A stretch of DNA of 64,000 nucleotides, from contig NZ_JAGLCD010000004.1 of assembly GCF_023146395.1 (NCBI RefSeq), positions 62,001-126,000 of the forward strand, read 5' to 3'. The position numbers were made by a program, and so were the translations under genes. The notes below the pieces were generated by a model. It saw nothing but the letters and a program-made list of their open reading frames with translations, was not told where the DNA came from and searched no databases. Source of the DNA: Aeromicrobium sp. (lineage in GTDB: Bacteria > Actinomycetota > Actinomycetes > Propionibacteriales > Nocardioidaceae). This document shows, piece after piece, positions 24,400 to 37,907 of this stretch. Within the stretch, counting starts at the first letter, position 1, and every line of letters begins with the position of its first letter.

Positions 24400-25338
24400 T
24401 CAGCGGACCCGGGCGGCCTCGCGGGCCTCGATGGCCTGCTGGTAGAGGCGGCCGGCGCGGTAGGAGGAGCGCACGAGGGGACCGGACATGACCCCGGCGA
24501 AGCCGATCTCGGTGGCCTCGTCGGAGAGCTCGACGAACTCCTCGGGCTTGACCCACCGCTCGACGGGGTGGTGGCGCTTGGAGGGGCGCAGGTACTGCGT
24601 GATCGTGATGAGGTCGCAGCCGGCCTCGTGCAGGTCGCGCAGGGACTCGGAGACCTCGTCACGGGTCTCGCCCATGCCCAGGATCAGGTTCGACTTCGTG
24701 ACCAGCCCGAAGTCGCGGGCCTGGGTGATGACGTCGAGCGAACGCTCGTAGCGGAACGCCGGACGGATGCGCTTGAAGATGCGCGGCACGGTCTCGAGGT
24801 TGTGGGCCAGCACCTCGGGGCGCGACTCGAACACCTCGGTCAGCAGCTCGGGGATGCCGTTGAAGTCCGGGATCAGGTTCTCGACGCCCGTGTCGGGGTT
24901 GAGCTCGTGGATCTGGCGCACGGTCTCGGCGTACAGCCAGGCACCGCCGTCGGGCAGGTCGTCGCGGGCGACGCCGGTGATCGTGGAGTACCGCAGCTGC
25001 ATCTTCTGCACGCTCTCGGCGACGCGCCGTGGCTCGTCGCGATCCAGCGCAGCGGGCTTGCCGGTGTCGATCTGACAGAAGTCGCAGCGACGCGTGCACT
25101 GCTCGCCACCGATCAGGAACGTGGCCTCACGGTCTTCCCAGCACTCGTAGATGTTGGGACAACCGGCCTCCTGACACACCGTGTGCAGGCCCTCGCCCTT
25201 GACCAGGCCCATGAGTTCGTTGTACTCCGGGCCCATCTTCGCGCGGGTCTTGATCCACTCGGGCTTCTTCTCGATCGGGGTCTCCGCGTTGCGGACCTCG
25301 AGTCGCAGCATCTTGCGTCCGTCAGGTGCGATGGTCAC
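24400..25338 (-). CDS. lipA: Lipoyl synthase
   Basis: A 312-residue radical-SAM enzyme that inserts two sulfur atoms into octanoyl groups on lipoyl domains. Both cluster motifs are present: the auxiliary [12 protein letters not shown] and the radical-SAM [35 protein letters not shown] and the C-terminal [11 protein letters not shown] (cluster-ligating serine region) are typical. I use GTG 25338, giving [21 protein letters not shown], because TACAGT ends 7 bases upstream and the in-frame GTG at 25347 lies inside that hexamer. It works with LipB at 33909 on SucB and the glycine-cleavage H protein. Confidence 0.96.
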   Translation of the reverse strand: MTIAPDGRKMLRLEVRNAETPIEKKPEWIKTRAKMGPEYNELMGLVKGEGLHTVCQEAGCPNIYECWEDREATFLIGGEQCTRRCDFCQIDTGKPAALDRDEPRRVAESVQKMQLRYSTITGVARDDLPDGGAWLYAETVRQIHELNPDTGVENLIPDFNGIPELLTEVFESRPEVLAHNLETVPRIFKRIRPAFRYERSLDVITQARDFGLVTKSNLILGMGETRDEVSESLRDLHEAGCDLITITQYLRPSKRHHPVERWVKPEEFVELSDEATEIGFAGVMSGPLVRSSYRAGRLYQQAIEAREAARVR

Positions 25339-25390
25339 GCGGTCCACTGTACGCCTGCGGCCCAGGCCGGCGCCGTCGGCTGCAAGCCCA

Positions 25391-26392
25391 TCACAACTCG
25401 ATGTGGACGACCCCTCTGGTCCGCCCGTGGTGGTCCAGAAGGCACCCTCCGCGCTTGAAGGAGCGCACCGTCAGCGCACGATCCAGCAGGGTCGCCTCCG
25501 GCAGGCGCGTCGTGAGCTCGCTCTCCACGTTCCGCATGCCCGCGAGGTCGCGGACCCAAGACCCGGTGACCAGGTTGGCGTGCCCGGTGGCCAGCGACGC
25601 GCACAGGCGGGTGCTCCGCAGCTGTGAGGCAGCGGTGCCCGCCGACGTGATCTGGTCGGTCGGGACCCGCCACCACGAGGTGAAGGTCAGGGGGAAACCG
25701 GTGGCCGGCTGCGCGAGGTCGACGCGGAGGCGGAGCGCACCAGTCCCGAGCACCTGGTCGAGCTTGCGCCGTGCCGTGCTCTCGGACCATCCGCACGTGC
25801 GAGCCAGGGTCGCGATCGGCATCCGGACGTCGTCGCGCAGACACTGCGTGATCGCGGCGAGCGAGGAGGGCGTGGGGCGGCGGCGCGCGCCGCTGGACGG
25901 TGAGATCTGCAGCAGTCGTGCCCTCTGGGCCGGTGAGATCGCGTCCAGTCGCCAGGCGCCACCTTCCCCGAAGAGCTCCGCCACCGGGTAGACCATGACG
26001 CGGGCCACGCCGTCGACACGTCCGATCTCGGCCTGGGCTCGTCGGGCCAACGCCGTCGTCTCGAGCCCGACGACCTCGAGCAGCAGGCTCGACCGGTTCG
26101 ACACCTGCTCCACGGTCAGGATCCACGGGACCTCCGCGAGCTGACCGCCGACTCGCTCGAGGTCGACCGCGGCACACTCCACCTCGACCGCGGCCCCGAT
26201 CGGTGCGTCGTGGGCCGACTCCACCGACGGCATGACGGTCGCCCAGACGAGTCGTTCATCGACCAGTCGGCGCCAGCGTCGTGCCGCCGCGCCGGCATCC
26301 AGACCGATCACCTGGCCCACGGCGCTCCACGGTGCGCGGGGCGCCGTCTGCAGGGCGTGCACGAGTGCCAGGTCGAGCTCGTCCACGTCCAT
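25391..26392 (-). CDS. Lrp/AsnC-type regulator with duplicated domains
   Basis: A 333-residue regulator that looks like two Lrp/AsnC units in tandem. The first begins [21 protein letters not shown] with an HTH ([21 protein letters not shown]) and an RAM-like sensor part. The second starts near residue 178 ([22 protein letters not shown]) and has its own HTH ([15 protein letters not shown]) and sensor part. A ligand is not predictable. The ATG at 26392 lies 6 bases after CATACT, a leaderless layout. It diverges from the giant secreted-enzyme gene, with a short space between them, and may control it. Confidence 0.8.
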   Translation of the reverse strand: MDVDELDLALVHALQTAPRAPWSAVGQVIGLDAGAAARRWRRLVDERLVWATVMPSVESAHDAPIGAAVEVECAAVDLERVGGQLAEVPWILTVEQVSNRSSLLLEVVGLETTALARRAQAEIGRVDGVARVMVYPVAELFGEGGAWRLDAISPAQRARLLQISPSSGARRRPTPSSLAAITQCLRDDVRMPIATLARTCGWSESTARRKLDQVLGTGALRLRVDLAQPATGFPLTFTSWWRVPTDQITSAGTAASQLRSTRLCASLATGHANLVTGSWVRDLAGMRNVESELTTRLPEATLLDRALTVRSFKRGGCLLDHHGRTRGVVHIEL

Positions 26393-26558
26393 CGTCACAG
26401 TATGACGGAATCGATGGCGTTCCTTCTCCACTCCGGAGGATTCGTGACCGAAGGCGCGCTCAGATGACCAGATTGTGGGTGTGGGCGGTGCTGGACGGGG
26501 TGGCTCGGCATACCGTCCGGGTGTCTGTGGGAGGGAGACCCACACGAGAGGACAGCCC

Positions 26559-29692
<3,134 letters not shown>

Positions 29693-29696
<4 letters not shown>

Positions 29697-30949
29697 CCTG
29701 GCTGACCCGCGACTGGCAGCGTCCCCTACCCACCGCCCGTCTCCTGCGCAACGACCTGGTCCTCGGCGCGGTCCTGGCGCTCCTCGCGGTCGCCTCGCTG
29801 GCGGTGTTCCGCAGTGCGGCAGGGGTGGCCGCGCCCGAGCACGGCAACGAGTCGTACCTCTGGTTCGCGCTCGCCGGGGCACTCCTCGGGCTGCGGCGCC
29901 GGCTCCCGCTCGCGGTGCTGCTGCTCGAGTCGGTCATCTTCGTCGTGATCGGGGAGCGGTTCGCCGACCTCGCGGTGGTCTTCACGATCCAGATGGTCCT
30001 GTTCGCGGCGCTGTACGCGGCCTGGGCCTGGTCGCGCACCCCGAAGGCCCTGTACGTCACGACCGCCGTGGTCCTGGTCGGCATGTTCGGCTGGCTCGCC
30101 TGGAGCTTCACCCGTCCGGGGATGCTGCCGGGCGACGGCGACGCCGGCTTCCTCCTGCCGCGCGACACCGCCGCGATCATCTACACCCTGGCCATCAACG
30201 TCGTGTACTTCTTCGGCGCGATCGCGTGGGGGCAGGCCGCGTGGATGAGCGCCCGGCGACGAGCACTGCTGGAGGCGCAGTTCGAGCGCGAGCGCGGTCA
30301 CCAGGCCGTCGAGCGCCGGCAGGCCGTGCAGGCCGAGCGGGTCCGCATCGCACGCGACCTGCACGACGTCGTGGCGCACCACGTGAGCAGCATCGGCATC
30401 CAGGCCACGGGCGCGCGCCGCATCCTCGACCGCGACCCCGCCCGCGCCGCAGACGCCCTCGCCACGATCGAGGCGTCGTCGCGCCAGGCCGTCGCGCAGA
30501 TGCACCAGCTCGTGGGCCTGCTCCGCGAAGGCGACGAGGACGCCACCCGCGAGCCGCAGCCCGGCCTGTGCGAGGTGCTGAGTCTCGCCGATCCCCACGG
30601 CAGGCCGCGGGTCGAGGTCGAGGTCGTGGGCGAGCGCACCGACGTCGACGCCACGGTGTCGCTGAACCTGTTCCGCATCGCGCAGGAGGCCGTCACCAAC
30701 GCGCGCCGGCACGCACAGGCCACGCGTGTCCTCGTGACGCTGCGGTACCTCGACGACGCGGTCGAGGTCGAGATCGTCGACGACGGCCACGGCTCCCCGG
30801 AGGACCCGCCCGTCCGCTCGGACGACGGCGGGTTCGGCCTGGCCGGAATCCGCGAGCGCGTGGCGATGCTCGGCGCGCACCACGAGATCGGCAACCGTCC
30901 GAACGGGGGCTTCCGCGTCCGCGTCCGGGCGCCCCGAGCCGCCGGCTGA
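29693..30949 (+). CDS. Sensor histidine kinase (NarL/HisKA_3 type)
   Basis: A 418-residue membrane kinase. The N-terminal half has several transmembrane helices (about residues 22-175). The phosphoacceptor motif is ARDLHDVVAHHVSSIG, the N-box is EAVTNARRHAQA and the G-box is GGFGLAGIRERVAMLG, as in HisKA_3 kinases of the NarL group. It phosphorylates the response regulator encoded next. Its GTG overlaps the stop of the giant surface-protein gene (GTGA), so these are one operon. The signal is unknown; a link to the wall or to lipid substrates is suggested only by context. Confidence 0.93.
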
Positions 30950-30972
30950 ACCACATCACCCGAGGAGACACC

Positions 30973-31611
30973 ATGACGACGGTCCTGCTGGTCGACGACC
31001 AGGACCTCATCCGCACAGGGTTCACGATGATCCTCGACGCCGAGGACGACATCGACGTGGTCGGGGAGGCCCGCGACGGGGCGGAGGCGCTCCAGCAGGT
31101 CGCCACGTTGCGGCCCGATGTCGTGCTGATGGACGTGCAGATGCCCGGGGTCGACGGCATCGAGGCCACCCGCTCGATCGTCGAGGCCCATCCGGACACG
31201 CGGGTCGTGATCCTGACGACCTTCGACGACGACCAGTACCTCTTCGACGCGCTCAACGCCGGGGCGAGCGGCTTCCTGCTCAAGAACTGTCCGGCCGACG
31301 ACCTCGTCAACGCGATCCGGCTCGCGGCGGGCGGTCACTCCCTGCTCGCCCCCGAGGTCACCGAACGCGTCATCGCCCGGTCCGCGCGCGGCGCTCGCAC
31401 GGCCGATCCGCGCCTCGACCAGCTCACCGAACGGGAACGGGACGTCCTGGTCGCGATGGCCCAGGGCCTGAGCAACGCCGAGATCGCGGCGTCGTTGTTC
31501 GTCAGCCCCGCCACGGTCAAGTCGCACGTCTCGCACGTGCTGGCCAAGCTCGACGCCCGCGACCGCGTGCAGGCCGTCATCAGGGCCTACGAGTCGGGAC
31601 TCATGGAGTAG
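30973..31611 (+). CDS. NarL/LuxR-type response regulator
   Basis: A 212-residue two-domain regulator. The receiver has the acidic pair in VDDQDLIRTGF, the phosphoacceptor Asp in VVLMDVQMPGVDGIEA, and the Thr/Lys positions in ILTTFDDD and FLLKNCPADDL. The C-terminal LuxR HTH is LTERERDVLVAMAQGLSNAEIAASLFVSPATVKSHVSHVLAKL. It is the cognate partner of the kinase 23 bases upstream. GGAGA precedes the ATG. It may control the ABC exporter that follows, a common arrangement, but no operator was recognised. Confidence 0.95.
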   Translation: MTTVLLVDDQDLIRTGFTMILDAEDDIDVVGEARDGAEALQQVATLRPDVVLMDVQMPGVDGIEATRSIVEAHPDTRVVILTTFDDDQYLFDALNAGASGFLLKNCPADDLVNAIRLAAGGHSLLAPEVTERVIARSARGARTADPRLDQLTERERDVLVAMAQGLSNAEIAASLFVSPATVKSHVSHVLAKLDARDRVQAVIRAYESGLME

Positions 31612-31674
31612 TGGCCTTCGCCGTCCGATCGTCGAGCGGGACCGGCTGGTGGGTGGGGCCCTGGTGAGCCGACC

Positions 31675-31725
31675 GGGTCTCGGTACACCGGCTCGCTGGC
31701 GCTCGCCGAGTACTCGACCAGCGGT
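31675..31725 (+). repeat. Copy of the dispersed intergenic repeat
   Basis: The segment GGGTCTCGGTACACCGGCTC ... TACTCGACCAGCGG in the 230-base gap after the response regulator. It is a variant of the GTCTCGATACG...CTCGACCAGCGG family found elsewhere in the window. Confidence 0.6.
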
Positions 31726-31841
31726 CCCCTGCGGCCACCGGCCTCCACCGGAGGGATGAGGTAACTCGGCGTCACGGGTGAGCCCCGGAACCGGTCCTGC
31801 GGGCGATGTGGGACGCGGGGGTGGGGAACTAGGTTCGAAGC

Positions 31842-32720
31842 ATGATCGACGTCCGCAACCTCAGCCGTCAGTTCGGCGACCACCTCGCCGTCGACGACGT
31901 GAGCTTCTCTGTCCGGCCTGGCCGCATGACCGGTTTCGTCGGCGCCAACGGTGCCGGCAAGACCACGACGATGCGCATGATCATGGGCGTCCTCGCGCCC
32001 ACGGCGGGGGAGGTGCGGTGGAACGGGGAGCCGATCACGGCCGACACCCGGCGCACGTTCGGCTACATGCCCGAGGAGCGCGGGCTGTACCCGCGGATGA
32101 AGATCCGCGATCAGCTGGTCTACTTCGCGCGGCTGCACGGCTTCAGCCGCACCGACGCGAGCAGCCGTGCCGACGACCTGCTCGAGCACTTCGGCCTCGT
32201 CGATCGGGCGGACGACCTGCTCGACGAGCTCTCGCTCGGCAACCAGCAGCGCATCCAGATCGCCGCGGCGCTGATCCACCGTCCCTCGGCCCTCGTGCTC
32301 GACGAGCCGTTCAGCGGCCTGGACCCGCTCGCGGTCGACGCCATGGTCGACCTGCTGCGCCGCGAGGCGAAGGACCTGCCGCTCCTGTTCTCGAGCCACC
32401 AGCTCGACCTGGTCGAGCGGCTGTGTGACGACCTCGTGATCCTCTCCGGCGGCCGGCTCGTGGCCTACGGCCCGGTCGACGAGCTGCGCGGTCAGGGCGC
32501 CGAGCGCTACCGCGTCGTCATGGACGGCAGCGACGCCGCCTGGCTCCGCGACGTGCGCGGTCTCGAGGTCCGCGACGTGGACGGCGCGACCGCCCTGGTC
32601 GACCTCGACGGCATCAGCCCCACCGACCTCACCCGCGCAGCCCTCGACCACGGTCCCGTCGTCGAGGTCAGCCGCGCCCGCCAACCCCTGTCCGAGATCT
32701 TCCGGGAGGTCATCCGATGA
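31842..32720 (+). CDS. ABC transporter ATP-binding protein
   Basis: A 292-residue ATPase of the NatA/DrrA exporter type. Walker A is GANGAGKTTT, the signature is LSLGNQQRIQ, and Walker B is LVLDEPFSGLDP, followed by SSHQLDLVERLCDD as the H-loop. A C-terminal DUF4162-like extension (RYRVVMDGSDAAWL) is present. It energises the permease encoded next. The ATG lies 6 bases after TAGGTT (31830-31835), so the mRNA is probably leaderless. The substrate (drug, lipid or sodium) is not predictable. Confidence 0.92.
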   Translation: MIDVRNLSRQFGDHLAVDDVSFSVRPGRMTGFVGANGAGKTTTMRMIMGVLAPTAGEVRWNGEPITADTRRTFGYMPEERGLYPRMKIRDQLVYFARLHGFSRTDASSRADDLLEHFGLVDRADDLLDELSLGNQQRIQIAAALIHRPSALVLDEPFSGLDPLAVDAMVDLLRREAKDLPLLFSSHQLDLVERLCDDLVILSGGRLVAYGPVDELRGQGAERYRVVMDGSDAAWLRDVRGLEVRDVDGATALVDLDGISPTDLTRAALDHGPVVEVSRARQPLSEIFREVIR

Positions 32721-33907
32721 GCACCTCGACCCCAGCCCGCGGCGCCTGGCGTCTCGTCGCCGAGCGCGAGATCACGACGCGCGTCCGTGAGAAGGCCTTC
32801 CTGATCGGTGTGGCGGTCACGGTCGTGCTCGTGGCCGGTGCGGTCGTGGCGGCCTCGCTGCTGTCCGGACGCTCCAGCACCGAGGACATCGCGGTCGTCG
32901 GGCCCGAGGCGGCGGCGATCGTCCAGTCTGCGGACGACGGGCCCATCGCGCAGGGCGGCGACACGTCCTTCGAGGCGGTCGAAGTCGCGTCACTCACGGA
33001 GGCCGAGCGTGCGCTCCAGGACGAGCGGGTCGACGCAGCCCTCGTGCCCGGCGACGACGGTGGATTCCGCATCATCGGACTGAGCTCGGTCGACAGCACG
33101 ACCGAGCAGGCGCTGACCGCGGCCGTGTCGCAGACCGTGCTGCAGGCCAACGCCGCGGCCCAGGACGTCGATCTCGACGCACTCAGTGCCGGCACGACCA
33201 CCACGACGAGCGTGCTCGAGAAGTCGCCGGAGAACGAGGGGGCGCGCACGGCGGTCGCCACCGTCATGGTCATCCTCTTCCTGCTGACGGTCATGATCTT
33301 CGGTCTGCAGATCGCCCAGAGCGTGACGCAGGAGAAGGAGAGCCGCGTCGTCGAGATCCTGGCCGCGGCCGTGCCGATCCGGGCGCTGCTCTGGGGCAAG
33401 ATCGCCGGCAACACGGTGCTCGCCCTGGGCCAGGTCGTGCTGGTCGTGGTGGCCGGTGTCGGGGCGGCCCTGGCGGTGGGGGAGCTCCCGTTCGTCCGCG
33501 ACGTCGGGTGGTCGCTCGTGTGGTTCCTCGTCCTGTTCCTGCTGGGCTTCGTCGCGATGGCGACCCTGTGGGCCGTCGCCGGCTCCCTGGCGTCGCGCGT
33601 GCAGGACATCAACTCGACGACGCTGCCGATCCAGGGCCTGCTGTTCGTGCCGTACTTCGCGGTGTTCGCCGGCAACGACTCGCTCACCGAGGTCGTCTCG
33701 ATGGTGCCGATCGCGGCCACGATGGTCATGCCGATGCGCCTGGCCACCGAGACCGTCCCGGCGTGGCAGCTGGGGGTCGCGATCGGCGGCACGATCCTGG
33801 CGGCGGTCCTGCTGGTCAGGCTCGGCGTGCGGATCTACGAGCGCTCGCTCCTGCGCACCGGCACCAAGCTCGGCTACCGCGAGGCGCTCAGCCTCGCCGC
33901 GGACTGA
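32717..33907 (+). CDS. ABC-2 type transporter permease (NatB-like)
   Basis: A 396-residue membrane subunit. One N-terminal helix (FLIGVAVTVVLVAGAVVAASL), a large extracytoplasmic domain (about 50-180), and a cluster of C-terminal helices from residue 190 give the YhaP/NatB layout. The sequence QSVTQEKESRVVEILAAAVP is the conserved ABC-2 coupling segment. The ATG overlaps the stop of the ATPase gene (ATGA), so the pair is co-translated. The gene converges on lipB. Confidence 0.9.
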   Translation: MSTSTPARGAWRLVAEREITTRVREKAFLIGVAVTVVLVAGAVVAASLLSGRSSTEDIAVVGPEAAAIVQSADDGPIAQGGDTSFEAVEVASLTEAERALQDERVDAALVPGDDGGFRIIGLSSVDSTTEQALTAAVSQTVLQANAAAQDVDLDALSAGTTTTTSVLEKSPENEGARTAVATVMVILFLLTVMIFGLQIAQSVTQEKESRVVEILAAAVPIRALLWGKIAGNTVLALGQVVLVVVAGVGAALAVGELPFVRDVGWSLVWFLVLFLLGFVAMATLWAVAGSLASRVQDINSTTLPIQGLLFVPYFAVFAGNDSLTEVVSMVPIAATMVMPMRLATETVPAWQLGVAIGGTILAAVLLVRLGVRIYERSLLRTGTKLGYREALSLAAD

Positions 33908-33908
33908 G

Positions 33909-34634
33909 TCAGCCGCGCGGACGCGGCGACGTGAGCACGGGCACCGACGGGTGCTCGTGCTCACGCGTCACGTCGGGGCTCGGGACGTACGGCTCCCAGC
34001 GCAGCAGCTCCACCAGGTGGGGACGAACGACGGCCGCTGCCTCCGCCACCGTCACGTCGCGGCCGAGCTCGGCCGAGAGCGTCGTGACCCCGGCGTCGGC
34101 GATGCCGCACGGCACGAAGCGGTCGTACCACGCCAGGTCGACGTCGGCGTTGAGGCTGAACCCGTGCATCGTGACGCCGCGCGACACGCGGATGCCGATC
34201 GCGGCGATCTTGCGCTCCGGCCGGCCCGCGGCTGCCGCGAGCCACACGCCGGACCGGCCCTCGACCCGTCCCGCCGCGACGCCGAGGTCGCCGACCGCGC
34301 GGATCAGGGCCTCCTCGACCCGGCGGACGTAGTCGACCACGAGGACGTGCGACGGAAGCTTGGTGATGGGATACCCGACGAGCTGGCCGGGGCCGTGGAA
34401 CGTGATCTTCCCGCCGCGGTCGACGTCGATCACGGGGGTGCCGTCCTGCGGGCGCTCGAACGGCTCGGTGCGCCGGCCGGCCGTGTAGGTCGGCGGGTGC
34501 TCCAGGAACAGGGCGGTGTCGCCGATCTGGTCGTCCGCCCGTTGCGCCAGCAGCTGGCGCTGGAGCTCCCAGGCCTCGGTGTACTCGAGGGCGTGGTCCC
34601 CGAACCAGTCGTCGCGCACCTGCAGATCGCTCAC
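33909..34634 (-). CDS. lipB: Octanoyl-[acyl-carrier-protein]:protein octanoyltransferase
   Basis: A 241-residue enzyme that moves octanoate from acyl-carrier protein to lipoyl domains, the step before LipA. Motifs are [31 protein letters not shown], the catalytic-lysine segment [20 protein letters not shown] and the catalytic-cysteine segment FVPCGI. The length fits the family. The GTG start lies 6 bases after TACCCT on the minus strand, a leaderless arrangement. Targets in the window include SucB at 36077. In many actinobacteria lipA is adjacent; here 8.6 kb of other genes separates them. Confidence 0.96.
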   Translation of the reverse strand: MSDLQVRDDWFGDHALEYTEAWELQRQLLAQRADDQIGDTALFLEHPPTYTAGRRTEPFERPQDGTPVIDVDRGGKITFHGPGQLVGYPITKLPSHVLVVDYVRRVEEALIRAVGDLGVAAGRVEGRSGVWLAAAAGRPERKIAAIGIRVSRGVTMHGFSLNADVDLAWYDRFVPCGIADAGVTTLSAELGRDVTVAEAAAVVRPHLVELLRWEPYVPSPDVTREHEHPSVPVLTSPRPRG

Positions 34635-34714
34635 GCGATCAGGGTACGCCCGGTCCCGAGCCGGCTGTGGACGGCCATTTGGCCGAAGGCGCCCCGCCGC
34701 GCACGCTGGGGACC

Positions 34715-35152
34715 ATGGACGTGTGGGGCTTCACCGTGGTCGGGTACCTGATGTCGTTGCTCGGCGCGGCCTCGGGAGGCCCGCCGTGCGTCGCGCTGGT
34801 CGGACTCGACCTGCAGCGCAGCGTCGGATGGTCCACGGGCTCGGTCGCCGCGGTCCAGGCGCTCTACGCCGACCCGGCGTCGGCCGCCACGGACGTCGCG
34901 GCGCTGCAGCAGTGGGTCGACCGCGGAGTGCGGCCCGCGTCGGCGATGCTCGTGACCGGGTCGTGCCAGGTGGCGAGCGGGGAGGGCGCCGTCGTGCGGC
35001 TCGAGGTCGTCGACCGGCTCGCTCCCACGATCGCGGTCGACGCCCTGGGGCAGGCGACGTCGCTGCCCGTCGACTCCTGGTCGGGGCGCCAGGTCGTGCT
35101 GCAGCAGGTCGACGGCGCGTGGCGCTATGCCGAGGTCACCACCCGGCCGTGA
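34715..35152 (+). CDS. Hypothetical protein with N-terminal hydrophobic segment
   Basis: A 145-residue protein beginning [22 protein letters not shown], a weak membrane-anchor or signal-like segment, followed by a mixed alpha/beta region ([47 protein letters not shown]). No family is recognised. The ATG at 34715 has GGGGACC in front. The stretch before it has no ribosome-binding sequence for the upstream in-frame GTG. It diverges from lipB and converges on the epimerase gene. Confidence 0.55.
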   Translation: MDVWGFTVVGYLMSLLGAASGGPPCVALVGLDLQRSVGWSTGSVAAVQALYADPASAATDVAALQQWVDRGVRPASAMLVTGSCQVASGEGAVVRLEVVDRLAPTIAVDALGQATSLPVDSWSGRQVVLQQVDGAWRYAEVTTRP

Positions 35153-35170
35153 CGCCCGCGGCGGCTCGGG

Positions 35171-36073
35171 TCAGGAGCGGAGGCCGAGCTCCAGGGTCGA
35201 GGCGATGTCGGGCGCCTCGAAGCGAAAGCCCGACTGCGACAGCGCCATCGGCTCCAGGCGCAGCGAGCCGAGCAGCTCGTCGGAGAGCCCGCCGAGGGCG
35301 AGCCGCAGCACGGGCGCGGGGGCCTTCAGGAACGCCTTGGCGTCGACCGCCTCGGCGAGCGCCATCGTGAACTGGCGGTTGGTGACGGGGTCAGCGGTGG
35401 CCAGGTTGACCGGACCGGAGACCGTGCCCTCGGCCAGGTGCACGACCGCGCGGACCCAGTCCCGGCGCGCGATGTACGACATGTACTGCTCGCCCGAGCC
35501 GAGCACGGCCCCGCCGTAGCGGCGGAACGGGATGGCCATGAGCTTGAGGGCCCCGCCGGACTCGTCGAGCACGAGTGACGTGCGCAGGAAGCACACGCGA
35601 GACCCGGCGCCGAGCGCCGGGCGGGCGGCGGCCTCCCACTGCTGCGAGACGGTGGCCAGGAAGCCCTCGCCTGCCGAGGCGGACTCCTGCAGCACGGTGT
35701 CGCCCCGGTCGGCGCCGTAGTACGACATGCCCGAGGCTGACAGCAGGGCGGCCGGACGCTTCGAGCGGGCGACGGCGCGAGCCAAGGTCGACGTGGCGGC
35801 GAGACGCGAGCTCAGGATCTTCTCGCGGTACGAGGCGGTGCGCGGCCAGCGCGAGATCGGCGCCCCGCTCAGGTTGACGACGACATCGGCATCGTCGATC
35901 AGGCGCTGGTCGAGGTCGCCCGAGTACGGGTCCCAGTGCGAGGCGTCGGCGTCGTCGGCGCCGCCGCGGACGAGCCGCGTGACCGCGTGCCCGCGGTCAC
36001 GCAGCTCGTCGACGAGGGGCACGCCGAGGAACCCGGAGGCTCCTCCGACGACGACCCGCAACGCTTCAGCCAT
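35171..36073 (-). CDS. TIGR01777-family NAD(P)-binding epimerase-like protein
   Basis: A 300-residue short-chain dehydrogenase-like protein of the SulA/YfcH (TIGR01777) group. The nucleotide-binding motif is VVVGGASGFLGVPLVDEL. VVNLSGAPISRWPRT, ALLSASGMSYYGADRGD and the YxxxR-type region are typical, and the C-terminal DUF1731 segment is APAPVLRLALGGLSDELLGS. The substrate is unknown. It starts 3 bases after the sucB stop, so it is the last gene of a sucB-led operon. The same neighbour pair is found in mycobacteria. Confidence 0.9.
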   Translation of the reverse strand: MAEALRVVVGGASGFLGVPLVDELRDRGHAVTRLVRGGADDADASHWDPYSGDLDQRLIDDADVVVNLSGAPISRWPRTASYREKILSSRLAATSTLARAVARSKRPAALLSASGMSYYGADRGDTVLQESASAGEGFLATVSQQWEAAARPALGAGSRVCFLRTSLVLDESGGALKLMAIPFRRYGGAVLGSGEQYMSYIARRDWVRAVVHLAEGTVSGPVNLATADPVTNRQFTMALAEAVDAKAFLKAPAPVLRLALGGLSDELLGSLRLEPMALSQSGFRFEAPDIASTLELGLRS

Positions 36074-36076
36074 GGA

Positions 36077-37885
36077 TCAGGATCCGAGCTCGGCCTCGAA
36101 CTGGCCCTCCTGCAGGCGCTGCTTGACCGCCGTGAGGAACCGGCCTGCGTCGGCACCATCGATGATGCGGTGGTCGTACGTCAGCGCCAGGTACGCCATG
36201 CTGCGCACCGAGATGCTGTCGTTGCCCTGCTCGTCGGTGGTGACGACCGGACGCTTGACGACCGCGCCGACTCCCAGGATGGCGACCTGAGGCTGGTTGA
36301 TGATCGGCGTGTCGAACAGGGCGCCGTTGCTGCCGAGGTTCGTGATCGAGAACGTGCCCCCGGACAGCTCGTCGGGCTTGATCTTGTTGGTGCGCGTGCG
36401 CTCGGCGACATCGGCGATCTTGCGTGCCAGCCCGGCGATCGACAGGTCACCGGCATCGCGGATGGTCGGCGCCAGCAGGCCCCGCTCGGTGTCGACCGCG
36501 ATCGAGAGGTGCTCGCCGTCGGGGTAGGTGACGGTCCCGGCCTCGATGTCGAGGGCGGCGTTGAGCTGCGGGTACGCCTTGAGCGCCTCGACGGCGGCCT
36601 TGGCGAAGAACGGCAGGAACGTGAGCTTGACGCCCTCACGCTCGCCGAAGGCCGTCTTGTGCTTGGCGCGCAGGCGTGCCACCTCGGTCACGTCGACCTC
36701 GTGGACCTGCGTGAGCTGCGCCGAGATCTGGAGGGACTCGACCATGCGCGAGGCGATGACCTTGCGCAGGCGCGAGATGTTCTCGGTCTTGCCGCGCAGG
36801 GCGGAGGGCTCCGGTGCCGATGCGGCGGGAGCCTTCGCGGCCGGGGCCGTGTCGGCCGGAGCGGAGTCCTCGGCGGACGCCTTCTGCTTCTCGGCGGCCT
36901 CGAGCACGTCGGCCTTGCGGATCCGCCCGCCGACACCGGAACCGGTGACGGTGGACAGGTCGACCCCGTGCTCCTTGGCGAGCTTGCGGACGATCGGCGT
37001 GACGTAGCCCTCGCCGTCGTGCGAGGAGGACTCGTTGCTGGTGGACTCCTGGGCCGGCGGCTCAGGCTTCTTCTCGGGCTCCGGCTTCTTCTCCGGCTCG
37101 GGGGCCTTCTCCTCAGCCTGCGGCTCGGGCTCGGGCTCCGGCTCGGGCTGGGTCTCCTCGGGCTCGGGCTCGGGGGCCTTCTCCTCCGACGTGTCCTCAG
37201 CGGGCTGAGCGTCGCCCGAGCCGATGATCGCGAGCTCGGCACCCACCTCCACGGTCTCGTCCTCATCGACCTTGATCTCCAGCAGGGTGCCGGCGACGGG
37301 GGAGGGGATCTCGGTGTCGACCTTGTCGGTGGAGATCTCGAGCAGGGGCTCGTCGATCTCGACGGTGTCGCCGACGGACTTGAGCCACTGCGTGACGGTT
37401 CCCTCGGTGACGCTTTCGCCGAGGGCGGGCAGGGTGACCGAGGTGCCCTCGGCCTTGCCGGAGGCGGGCTTGGTCTCGGCCTGGGGGGCCTCGGCCGGCT
37501 CGTCGGTCTCCGTGGAGGGTGCCTCGGGCTCGTCCGAGGAGTCCTCGGCGGGCTTCTCGACCTCAGCGTCCTCGGTCTCCTCCGGCTCGGCCGGCTCCTC
37601 GGCCTCGGCGGGCTCGTCCGAGGCGGAGTCGTCGCTGCCGCTCTCGTCGGCGTCACCGATGATCGCCAGGATCGCGCCCACCTCGACCGTGTCGTCCTCC
37701 TCGGCCTTGATCTCCAGCAGGGTGCCGGCGACGGGGGAGGGGATCTCGGTGTCGACCTTGTCGGTGGAGATCTCGAGCAGGGGCTCGTCGATCTCGACGG
37801 TGTCGCCGACGGACTTGAGCCACTGCGTGACGGTTCCCTCGGTGACGCTCTCGCCGAGGGCGGGCAGGGTGACTTCGGTAGCCAT
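36077..37885 (-). CDS. sucB: 2-oxoglutarate dehydrogenase E2 (dihydrolipoamide succinyltransferase) with two lipoyl domains
   Basis: A 602-residue E2 that carries succinyl groups from the E1 component to CoA. Two lipoyl domains (about residues 2-76 and 145-222) each contain the lipoylation motif [12 protein letters not shown]. Acidic Glu/Pro/Ser-rich linkers follow each. A peripheral-subunit-binding domain ([17 protein letters not shown] ... [10 protein letters not shown]) lies near 290-330, then the catalytic core with [18 protein letters not shown] (HxxxDG). The two lipoyl coding segments are almost identical at base level. It partners with LpdA encoded next to it and needs LipB and LipA. 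Confidence 0.95.
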   Translation of the reverse strand: MATEVTLPALGESVTEGTVTQWLKSVGDTVEIDEPLLEISTDKVDTEIPSPVAGTLLEIKAEEDDTVEVGAILAIIGDADESGSDDSASDEPAEAEEPAEPEETEDAEVEKPAEDSSDEPEAPSTETDEPAEAPQAETKPASGKAEGTSVTLPALGESVTEGTVTQWLKSVGDTVEIDEPLLEISTDKVDTEIPSPVAGTLLEIKVDEDETVEVGAELAIIGSGDAQPAEDTSEEKAPEPEPEETQPEPEPEPEPQAEEKAPEPEKKPEPEKKPEPPAQESTSNESSSHDGEGYVTPIVRKLAKEHGVDLSTVTGSGVGGRIRKADVLEAAEKQKASAEDSAPADTAPAAKAPAASAPEPSALRGKTENISRLRKVIASRMVESLQISAQLTQVHEVDVTEVARLRAKHKTAFGEREGVKLTFLPFFAKAAVEALKAYPQLNAALDIEAGTVTYPDGEHLSIAVDTERGLLAPTIRDAGDLSIAGLARKIADVAERTRTNKIKPDELSGGTFSITNLGSNGALFDTPIINQPQVAILGVGAVVKRPVVTTDEQGNDSISVRSMAYLALTYDHRIIDGADAGRFLTAVKQRLQEGQFEAELGS

Positions 37886-37907
37886 GTTCTGTGTTCCTTC
37901 CGCCGGC

